A stretch of 64,000 nt of DNA from Takakia lepidozioides. Taxonomy: Eukaryota > Streptophyta > Takakiopsida > Takakiales > Takakiaceae. The notes beneath the pieces were generated by a model. The model had not been told where the DNA came from and made no database searches. It was given only the letters and a program-made list of their open reading frames with translations. Below are positions 1 to 12,000 of the stretch, in pieces (the stretch's first letter is position 1; each line of letters opens with the position of its first letter). The stretch lies in the NCBI GenBank assembly GCA_030704615.1, contig CM060731.1, positions 29,822,001 to 29,886,000 of the forward strand, written 5' to 3'. Made by a program: the position numbers and the translations under genes.

Positions 1-63
1 CTGCTGATCTAAGGTAAGAACTAGAGATTGACAATTTTCTGCAAGAGGACCAAATTCTCATAC

Positions 64-3000
64 CTCTCAAATTTCTTTCTCTTCCCTGCCACCTTATTCA
101 ATCTTGACCTCAATGTGGGCTCGTTCTCAAGTCTGCATCCAGACTGCACTCTGCCAGAATGCTTGGAACCTGCCTCCAGTTTGAGGCGTCGCTTCGGTGC
201 AATGTCGTCACTCTCAGAAGACGAGTCCTGGACTGCCCTTTTCATGGACCCTCCTCTTCCCATTCTTCTCCTTCTTTTCTCTTCATCCGGATTTGGCGCT
301 CCTACTTTCACATCTTTGCTAGGTCTTGATGTGGGTGCCAGTTCTGTACTTTCCTCTTCCTGTCTTTCGGCTTGATCGACAGATGCATCCCTGCGTAAAT
401 TCCGAGTAAATTCTGATGTTAATTAAGAGGATCAGACAGACAGAGCAATAGAATGAAAAAAGAAATGAACAAGGAAGGAAACATTAAAATTTTGGCAAGA
501 AGACTTCTGCATCTCATAGTCAGGCGACAGATACTAGGAGGCCTCTGGGCCTTCTGCGGACAGAAGTTCTTTTTCTTCCTCTCTCTCCATTTTGTCCCAT
601 AAGCTCTATGAGCTTTCCGCGGACGTTATAAAGTACCATTTCATTTCATTTCTCTTCATTGACTGCTTTGTTTGTTATCAGTTCTTGTCCCATAAGCTCA
701 TTGGAATTCCTCTTGGCTTTTGAAGTCCCTTTCTTCAACTACCATTTCATTTCATTCCTTTCAATCCTCAAATCAAATTGAATTAAATCATACTCTGAGA
801 TATTTTCTAAGGTGGAAAGCATCATGTAGATATGCTGCCAGCAATCTCTGGCCCAAGGGATTTGGGTAGAATGACAAAGAACCACTGAAAACCAAATAGT
901 ATCACCAGTGAAACTGTAACCAGAAGACTACTCAAAGCTCAATAAGTTATTACACCCATAGGAGGCCAATGCAGATTAGGACACAAAAGACAACAGCAGG
1001 AAACCGAACCAAAAGAGACAAGAGCCACTATTGACTATTGATCATGCCCTTACTGGATTCCAGAGAGAGCAAAAAAAAAAAACATAAACAATAAACTTCA
1101 TAATGTCCAACAGAAGCTCGGAAAGCTTATGGGACCAAAACTCAAACAATTGCAATTACTGCGTCATACAAACCTGACAAAAACCTACCATACCACTACA
1201 GCTGCCCCAGTAACAACTAACCTGTGACATGTGACTACCAATTGACAGAACAACTAACATTGCGTTGGACTGCTACCCCAGTAGTCCAAGAGGGCCACAT
1301 GCAAGTAAAAGATAGAAACAAGCAAAGAAACTCTACAATGACCTCATGGACCGAGCACCCATAAGACAGTAGAACACCAAGTGGCCCACACCACTCACTG
1401 CCTGAAGATGAATGACAGCCCGACACAAAGATACGGAGGGTGACGAACATGACAAGTGAAAGCAGTCCAACGTACCTTAGATTATATTGAGCTTCTGGGA
1501 GGCAACCATTGTTGCTGAGAGCATCTTCTATCCAATGCTGGCTCACAACCTTCACCGAACCTAACCGTAGGAGCTTCCTCTCCTGGGGATCCAGACTGCA
1601 AACCAAGAGCCTGTTACACACTAGCGTTGAATACATCCATTCACAACCATTCAGTGGAAGGAGCCAACTACTTCTACTCGAGACATTCTCTCAAATTGTT
1701 TCTCAACAATATTATGCAGCAATATTTAAAAGCTTTATCAAGTAGCTTGACAGCATACATAGACCCATACATGTGGGGAACTGCACGAAATAAAATGTGG
1801 CCCTTAATTTCTTCTCCTATTTACTCGACAACCATCATCCTTGAACATGTCACACCTCCCCATGAGTTAAAACGAGAGACTTAAATTGGATACCAACCTT
1901 TGAAGAATTGTCTGGTATGGCAGAGGAGTTTCTGGTACAGTGTACACCACCATATGGGTTACATCACTATCAAATGTCTTGGACACCAATCCTTCATGCA
2001 TCGCAACCTCTAGAGCAAGTCTTCTTAAGGTGAGGGCTGCTACCGCTTGAGAATCAGAATTGCTGCACACACCCCAGCAATTATAGGCCATATGGGTGCT
2101 TACCGTTACATCTGGTAGGAATGAAATGAAATCTGGATGAAATTTCATTTCATCTGGTAGCAAATGAAATGGTACTTTATAATGTCCGCAGAAAGCTCAA
2201 AGACCTTATGGGACAAAATGGAAAAGCACATGAGAGAGGAAACAAAACCAGAGCCAAAAAAAACTACTACTGCTCGAGGGATGAAAGTGAAGAAATGAAA
2301 TGAAATGAAATGGTGCTTTATAACGTCCGCGGAAAGCTCATAGAGCTTATGGGACAAAATGGAAAGAAAACATGAGAGAGGAAACAGAAAACAGGAACAA
2401 AGAAAAGATATGATACAATGTAACGTACATGGAGTGGAGGGGCTGATGGAAGTAAACACGGCAGTCACTGAAGTGGCACCAGCTTGGTATGGGGCAATAC
2501 TTCTTCATGTAGTGCTCCAACTCTTGAATATCTGTTGCCTGGTTTTGGACATCCATGTTCACACATATCTGCAAACACAGGACTCCCTGTAAGTACAGTA
2601 ACCAGTGAATACATGCACTTGTTGACCAGGTATTGGAAACAGACGTAATTGCCTTCCAAAAGATAGATTGTACTCATAAGACGTTGTTTGCTGTAGCCTT
2701 GTGGCCATTGACCCCGCGCCCAGTTTGAGCGGGAACAAAAGGGACAGAACCTACCTCTGTCAGGGGCTGACGTTGGTAGTAAGACTTACCTCCATATAAA
2801 GAATTAATCCGGGTTTTCCAGATATCCTCTAGAAATCCCTTCACACAAGCATCAATCTGCTGTGTGTGATTTGCCCAAAAACTAGGCCTCAGGAGGGCCT
2901 GGGCTTTTGGCTCAGCCTCGAGACTTTCAAAGTTGGTAAACAGGGGTACTGGCACAATTCCCTTAATAGATTTGAAGAGAGCGTCTCTTTGGTGAGAGAA

Positions 3001-6000
3001 CCCCGGACAGTGTATCAGAAAATGAATACTGTCTTCAGATTGCCCACACAACGGGCAATTGCACTCTCCCTTTCCTCTCCGCTTCTGTTTGCTGTTCAAA
3101 GGTAGGCTTCCTGCCCTGAGTTTAAATTTCAGTCTAGTGCCGAGAGTGGGTAGACCCTTGAGGTCATCCAAGATGTCCTCCCCCATGTCACAGACTGGAA
3201 ACAAGTTCAGGGAAGTTTTCTGCCTAACTTCATTTTCATCAGACAATCTCATGGCAACAGACATGGCTGAGGACACTACAGCCTCTAAGTCAGATTTATC
3301 CAGCAGGGTCAAGACTTGCGGATCCAGGTCCAGGTCCTTGAGGATCTCTTCTACTCTCTTCTGCCAGGACTTAGCCTGTTTGACAGGGCGGTCCTGTTTC
3401 CAAGATATAGAGTCGATTAATTTAGGATATCTGGTGTTGGGCATATGTTGCAGCTGACCCCACCATCTGACCTTGAATTCATCTCGTCGGGAGCTTAAGG
3501 ACGGAATGCCAAACTCACCCCGAACAGCCACATTGGCTGTTTTGGAGCATGCTGACATACACTCCTTAAGCACCCCCACTTGAATGGATTCTAGAGACTT
3601 AGCTTGGTTGGAGTTATCAACCCATATAGCAGATCCGTACTCCAAGGCAGGTCAAATAACGCGACAAAGCATGGTTTTCTTAACCTCAGAGTTAAAGGTA
3701 AACAGCGATGAACTTATAATCCTCAAATCTCTTTTGCACATACAGACCTTTTGGGCCATTCTTTGTCTGCATGTTCAAGACTCTTGTCCCACCAGCTCCT
3801 AGTCCTGTGTTCATTACAATCTTCTTTTCTTCATTTTCTATTACTGCGCCTCTGTCACACTACTGGAGTGAGCCCCTCACAAAGGTAGTACCGATTCCCT
3901 ATGTTTCCGTCCAAACTGGGCACAGGGTCTATGGCCACCAGGCTATGGTACACCAAGTCTTATGAGTACATTCTATTACTTTGTCTCTGCCTATGCCTAC
4001 CTATCCTCGGCACTAGACTGAAATTTAAACTCATGGTAGGGAATCTACCTTTGAACAATAAACAGATGCAGAGAGAAAAGGGAGATTGTCAATGCCCAAT
4101 AATCCTGCGGCCTAAAGACAATATCCATTTTCTGATACAATGTACCGGGTATTCTCATCAGAGAGTAACCCTCCTCAGGACCATCAAGAACTTAGTCCCT
4201 GCACCTTTATTCACCAAATTTCAAAATCTCCTGAAGCTCTGGCCCTGTTGGGGTGGGCAGCTCACACACAGCTTGTGTGAAGGGCTTTCTAGAGGAAATC
4301 TGGAAAACCTGAACCATTTGTTTATACCAAGGTTAAGTCCCAGTACTGGAGTGAGCCCCTGACAAAGATAAGCGTATATTCCCTCTTGTTCTGCCCAAAC
4401 TGTGCGCGGGGTCTATGGCCACAAGGCCATGGCAAACATCTCATGAGTACATTCTGTCTGTTACAAAGTTACTTCCTAACTTCTGTTTCTCTATCAGTCT
4501 CAATGTACTCACTCAATGTACCTGCATCTAGAACAGCAGCACCAAGTGAATGGATGTAGCATTCCTATTTAAACTAAAAGAGTCCTGCCAGGCACCTGTT
4601 TGAGGTCTTTGACATCAAGGTCCATGAAGTACGAGTCCCCTAACTCATCCATGTCTGCCTTCATCTTTTCCTTTGTGGAGTCTGACATATTTAGGTAATA
4701 CCTGGAATTCCAAAGAACAGTCATCTCAGATTTTCCACACTAAAATATTTTGGTCAGTTGCAATCAATATACGAAGTCGAGTGAACAAGTGCACATGAGC
4801 CATTACGGAAATAGGTTGATGAGAGGTATGCCATGATGAAGCAGCTAACGGCTGTCTATCGTGCAGCTCCATGATAGATGACATATTTAGCCCTGCAGCT
4901 GCTATAACTCTAAAAAAGGCCAAAGTAGACAATGTGCCTGTTGAGACTCCCTGCAATTGTTAGCTACCAACATATCTTGAAGGCAGTACATGTGTGACTA
5001 AGGGTGTAGCCAACCTGAAATGGTTAGAGTGCTCATCAACCTGATGAAATAGGAATACAGAAGATTGAGTTTTTATTCTAGGCTGGCTTTGAATAAGGAA
5101 GCATACTGCAACCTTGTACCTGCACACAGAAGTGACATATGTGGCTCTATTCTACTGCCAGCACACTAGATAAATGGGACAGACAGAGGAAAACAAAGAC
5201 ACAGATGGCTTCATGACCCTATAATCTTTCAATTGCAAAGATATTGCGTACTTGGGCCCAACTGGAAGAAGTGCCTTCTGTGCGGTGCATTCAATAATCC
5301 AGGAGTAATGGATGACATCACCATGCCTTGCCGCTGCTTGGTATTTGATGCCTGCATTTGTAGATCCAAACCAGCATATGTAAGCCCGCCTCAATGTACC
5401 AACAGAATAGAAACCAGTCACTTGCTAGTTTTTATATCACTTCAATTTCCACTTCATGGGGTGGGATGAAAAGGATAAATGGAATAACAATTAGACCGCC
5501 AAATCTTATAAAAATTGATAAGCTTTCCAAGCAGGATAATGAATTGGTGAATTATTATCTCACTACAGACACCCCAGAAACTGTCACAGTATTTCAGGCC
5601 TGGATAACACTGCAATCATTTTTGTGGTTTCCAAAGGAAGAAAGGAACTATACACTCGTTTGATACTAAAGCTGCTACCGCTCTAACCCTCTCTGATAAT
5701 GTATTCTGACAAAGAAGGCATTCCTGCAGATTAAGAACCAGTGAATGTGACTGGCCATCTCAGGGTACACTGCCTGGCCTCAGGAAAATAAATAAAACAT
5801 TGTGGACCTTTTTTCTCAGCAGCAATTGATTGTGTAACAGCAGGGTTCAAATTCATAGAGAATGTGCCGCCATTTTCCACCACCATTTCGTGGAGCTTCT
5901 CTGTTGGGTAGTCGGACGCATTGTTAACAAAATCTGGTTGCATATGCTCAAAACTACAATCATTTCATATACCCACTTCCTTCAGCATGGCAGACATACA

Positions 6001-9000
6001 AATGAACAGCTCAACAATAATAATCTTTCAACCTCCAGCTATGGTTTCTACCTGTGTTTCGAAGTTGACCTAGGAAACAAAAACTTGAGCCGAATTGAAA
6101 CTTCTAGGGTGTAACATGCCCACTGATATGTCTTGCTGCTAGATCAAGTTCCAAAATCTATGTCTAAATTATCGAGGATAGGAACTCAACCAAAATTACC
6201 TAGTAATGGAATCACAATTACCTCCATGTCTTGGATTTCTACAAAACAGCCAACAGTAATACCCCTTAACAACACGAGCCCCCTCAGACAGCCAACAAGG
6301 GGCAAAAGGATACAAAAGTTAAGGGCCTTGAATATTCGTGTCGTCTGTTTGACATGGGAAACATCTGTCACCATCATGTGCGAGGGCACAAATGACTGCA
6401 GCTGAGCTTCAGACTTTGTCGGTCTTGATTTTCTTGCTCTGGCTTTGGGCAGGGTACCCCCCTCCTCCTTCCTGTCCCCTGAAGTGGCGCTCTTTGAATG
6501 TACTATATCTACCAGTGCTGCCATACACAGACGAAGAAATGGTCACCTACCGAAAAGACTGATCCTCGTGTCTGTTTGCGATCTAGAACTCGTGAAACCC
6601 GAATGAAAATTTCCAAAACTGCTCACAAAAGAGCTTGTCAGGGTAATAGAAAATGAACAATAAGGCATTGGGAGGAGCGAAAAGGCAACAGGAAAACTGA
6701 ATATCAATCATTGGGGCATGGGACTTACTCTGAACATCAAGACAATCATACCAAGGCTTGTCATAGCGCACTTTTTGCACCCGCGGAAACCGCAGGCTAT
6801 ATGGGGCTGCAAATGTCTGCATATCACCAACAATATCAACGGTAACTGTAACAATTGCAACAATTACACAACCCTTGTCTGACTTGGGTTTCCCACATTT
6901 GTTAACCTCATGCACGTAGTAGAAATCGAACGATACACTGACCTCCGACTCAATTGTGCGAATGTCGCTTGTAATTTGCAGAATAACTGACCTGCAATCA
7001 GACACATCACTATACCTTAATTAATCTACTAATGTAAAACAGTTGTCATTTTACATCTGTCCATGAGGGACTCAAGCAATGCTGCACAATGCCCGGCTGT
7101 GTCAAGGAACAAAGGGAGGACAAGAGACGGTCACGCACTTTTCCGGTTGGTCAATCCATACATCAGGCCGCTCCTTGGCAACATTTGTCACCACATAGAA
7201 GCTGGGAGGTTTGCTGCCTTTCTCATTCCGTCTGCACACACATACACATGAACAAATGATCTTCTGAAAACACAAACCATCCTGGAGGCACTAATGGGTT
7301 TACAACCCACCAAGGTGTGCCAAAACGTACATAAAACAGGCAGAATCAAGCCATGGAGCTGAAAGTTTTCACTGCCAACAGGCACGGATTAAGGGACAAA
7401 TGGAATGAAATGAAATGGACAACAAGGTTAGGTTGCAGAACACAATGTCCACAAGCAAGGGGTATCAACAGACCTGAAATAAGGCTTCAGTTTGTGCACC
7501 AAATGCTCTGACTCGTCATCTGTGAGGCCTGTCCCCACTTTGCAAAAAGAGTAAAACCTGCATCAGGCCGTATCTCTCATCAACATGTGCTGAGAACTTA
7601 CAAGTCTATGGCGAGGTGGTGTGGGTCAACCAAACAGATACTCCATTCCAGAGAGCTGAACATGGCACAATGATTTGCTTACAATATTGTCCAGATTACT
7701 TGAAGCATTGGGTGAGATTAGACTGTAGCTTTAAAGACAATCATGGCTAGTAAACTTCTTAATCCATTTGCTTGGATACAGAAAAAGAGAAAGAATTCAG
7801 CCCAGGTGCCATTAATGCTGCAAAACCATGTAATTACTCCAGGAGGAAAGTGGTTTTCTATGCCTCACAAGGCGGCATTGAACAGAGAGAATACAGTGTA
7901 TCCCTCCGTGGTTCACATCCAATGCAGAACCCTTCAACTCAACTTACAATATTGATTACTCCTCCATACAACCCAACACTCTTAGGCCAATGGCCCTCTA
8001 ACAAGCACATCAGTTCGTTTCCAAGCCTTATCCAAAATCAAACAGCATTAAAATCTTCTACAGAGCAAACATATCACAAAGTGTGCTCTATGTGTTCCGT
8101 GTGACTACAAGGAAAGTCCAACCAGTAGGTATACATCTTTTGTCTGGACAATTTTCATTGAATGTTTATTATATAACTGCATTATCTGCATTCATTTTGG
8201 TATATAAGGCAAACTAGCAGATGCTGCAGGGTTGGTTACTTATATGAGTCAAGACAGAGCTCATAGCCCTTCATGGTCATGTTTCTCGGATTTTACTACT
8301 TTTCTCATCCATTCAGTGACATCCGTGAATTCAAAATGTTTAATATCCCGTCTTAAAATTAGGTGACTCAAACTTTCTGATTTCCTCCCCAAGTCATGGT
8401 TCTGAACTAAACTTGCAGAACGACTAGGGTCAGCTTCCCTGCTCTTCCAACAATTATGCCAGAAAACACAATAAAGTTCTATGTGACATTACCAATTGAT
8501 AAGAACATGCAAATTATTAAAGGCCAGGGAAGTTTCACGAACTTTGTAGGGTGGCCACCTGCTATAGGCTTCTCAGCTAGTCCAAGGAGAAACTGTGCAA
8601 CCTGCCAATATCAGAAGAGAACAGTACCATTAGTGAGTGGAAACCAACTCGCCATACTTTCAAGAACTGCAGATTCTTCAGATAACAAGGAAAAGTAACT
8701 AACGTAGATCAGGATGAAAGTGCTAAAGCTCAGACAATCATGCTGAAGTGGCCGGCATAGATTTACACTATTCACAACTACAACTGCCACACGACATTTG
8801 AACTAGTCGTTTTCTTGGACAAAAGGTGGTGACAAACAGGTTCTGGGTCTTACCTCCCCACCATGCCTCCCTGATCCAAAATAGCCACCTTCATTTCAGA
8901 AACCATGCCACAAGAATGCTCTGTATTAGCAGCAAAACAAAGCACATTTCCATTTTCCAATGTCTGGTAGTCCAAGCAATACACATGGAAGATCCTATAA

Positions 9001-12000
9001 AATTATACTGTTCAAAAGGTGGACCAATGGACCATGGGACAAGTTCAAATGCAAAAGAGACCAAGAAAGGACACATCACAAGACACCAAAACTTAGGAGG
9101 AATCCCTCAAACAGGTCATCCATGCTCTGCCATAGAATGCAAGAAAGAAGCGACATATTGAAACAGGAAAGAACAAAGGGGGAAGAGAAATACCTATGAT
9201 AAGCGCATCAAGGTCAGAGTCAGAATGGAGGTAGTCTGGCTTGAGCTTCAACCATTTCCCACTTCGGTCACTAGGCTCCCACTTCGAGTCCAAGTCCTTC
9301 AACACCACTCCTTCATCTCTGCACATGGGACAGACAAGCCATTATAAATCCAGCATGTTCCTGGGCCTTAGTTCAACATGCATGAGTTGATAGATATGAC
9401 AGAATAACCACCATAATCAGGGTCAATGGTTATTTGTTCCCTTCCAAGCATCAAGACCACAGAGATAACCGAGGAGAAAAGATCGGTCTTCAACTCTGTC
9501 CTCTGTGGGGGGGCAAGTTCGTGCAATGATGGTTTCACAGCAACAATGGTGCACGCACAGTCAGATACCACTAGTAATCGAACATGCTGAGGAAACTTGC
9601 AAAACGCACCTGTTCTCAACTGTTTCCCGGAAGAAGTGTTCCACCTCATCAGCACTGTTGGCCAAGATCGACCATCGGGGTTCGCCTACAGCCAAGGCCA
9701 GAACATCAATTTAAGACTCCTCAATTTCTCGAGGCACAGCTAGGCCTACGGCACCAAGCCAGAAAAGCTAGTACAAACTACTATCTGGATGTTGACCACA
9801 TGCATTCTAACAGGATTCAAAGGGTTCAAAACGTCCAAAGCAATACTACTGAAATGCATATGGATATTTAAACTGAGTTTACAAGATACAGCCAACATCA
9901 CCAAAACTGAATGTCACAATATTAGTGTTTTCCAAACTCAACAGTCACTTCTTATCCGATTTTATAAATGAGGTTCAAGTTGAGCAGCAATACATGGCCC
10001 CAAGATACTCCTATGGACTCAGAGGCTATGCTGACTTCAGATACATCAATAACAAGGCCAGCCCAAATATCATACAGAAACGTCTGATTTCTAAGACTGC
10101 TTGCAAAGCTTTTGGAGAACAACAGAGGCAGAGCAGAGCCAGGAGATTCTCTCTACCTGGAGCACGATGGGAATTCAAGCCATCCTCTGGAAGGAGGACC
10201 TCAAGGCGACCCTTGACCGGACGTACAGCCTTCTTGAGTAATTGCTGCCGCTCCCGTAGTGGCTGGTGAATGACACTGGTGTCACCATTGTAAAGTATAT
10301 CAAATGCCACATCTGCTCCCTCACTTCGTCAAGGAAACCCCACACACAGATACCCTCTCCTTTTGTAGGAACTCTCCTTTTGTAGGATCTCTGGCCTTCC
10401 CTGGACTTCGTAATTTCTTTTCATTTATTTTTAAATTTCAGACACCCACACGCACTCTCGGTTGCGAAAAGACTGTGTAGCACTCAAAAGGATACAGCAC
10501 AGCTGCAAAAGACAAGCCAAAACCAGAGAAGTTATAGATCTCAAAAATAACAAAAAGCATGACAGGGAATGAGAAAACGCTTCAAAATTTTGTAAACATT
10601 TACCTGCTGGCCAGTGTCCAAGCCGTCTTTTGCTGCTTTTGCTGCACAACAGGTGTTAAGTGTGAGATCACATCCAATCTATGTTTATGGATATTTGGGT
10701 CACAGAAATGAAATAAAATGAAATGAAATGAAATGGTCCTTTAACGTCCGCGGAAAGCTCAAAGAGCTCATGGGACAAAATGGAAAATACAAGAGAGAGG
10801 AAACAAAAGCAAAGCCAAAAAACAGAGAAAGCCAAATAACTAGAAAAGAAGAGAGGGGTAAAAGAAACAAACGTGTGCTGGTAATGATGAACCACTATCA
10901 TCACTCCGTACCACTCTTTCTCAGAGGTTCAAGTAATAAACCGAGATCAAATGGTCATCGTATAAAATTTAGTGGTCGAGTTCTCACCAATCTCACGGTT
11001 TCTACCGAAATCTGCAAAACGATTGGACAGTCGATCCCACACCAGCATCTCGCCATCCAGTATACATCTGCTGATTTGAAGAAAGGTGAGTAGAAGACAC
11101 AACAGCACATCCCAAACAACTGCCGTTCAGTATCCATCCAGTTCTATTCCCAATTGCATGCAAATGAAGTAAGCCATGTATTTCAGGATGAGGAATGTAA
11201 CATCCCCAGGAAGCCCCTCAAATGAACTTCCGGGGTGGGTTGCTAGCCCTCAAACACCTCAAGACACAAAATCACTCTTTGAGGTCTTCACACAATGACT
11301 TCCAAAAGGTGACTAACGAGTAATCCACACTACAACTCTACCAACTTCTCAAACGTACTTATCAGGTAGAATATTCTGACACAGCACATCTGCTATAGCC
11401 TCTTTGAATTCGTCATGATCAATAAAGCTCCTGCACCACATCAAACTCATTGTCACAATGTCCAGATATCAAAGGACCTCCAATTGATGATGAAAAGGCT
11501 GAGCACACATGGAACTTCTCATACTAAGCAGATCCTACATGCTTGTAGATATTGCAATTGAGTGTCAACCTCTGTCCAAACATAACCGAGCTAAGGAGGA
11601 AGCAAACCAAAACATGTGGACAAGGTGTTGAAATAAATAAAAACCTGGACCAGAAGTGAAGTTCAGTGCCATTTTTGTGCACTTGAATGCGATCACCATC
11701 AAATTTGCATTCCACCAAAACTTGCTTGCCTCGCAGCTGTACCACACCAATGTGACCAGACAAATAATATGCCAAATAAAAACGATGATGTGGGTATGTG
11801 TCCACATGCCTGCTGGGCCTCCCATGAATGCAGTACATTTCCATGGGCCCTCAGGCGCCCCCATGTATACATTACAAAGTTTCTTTCTATCTGTTTTTCT
11901 TATCCTTCTTCTTTTTTCTCTCTGTCCTCCATTCTTCACCACACAACCAAAACACAAGCCAGGTACATGGCTTGATTCTCATTCTAGAGGCTGAAAGTTG

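Noticed and set aside
2674-3645. Host gene of 323 codons inside LIG4
   Set aside because: Its end matches the LINE tails at 38 kb and it carries RT-associated motifs, so it is a LINE fragment.
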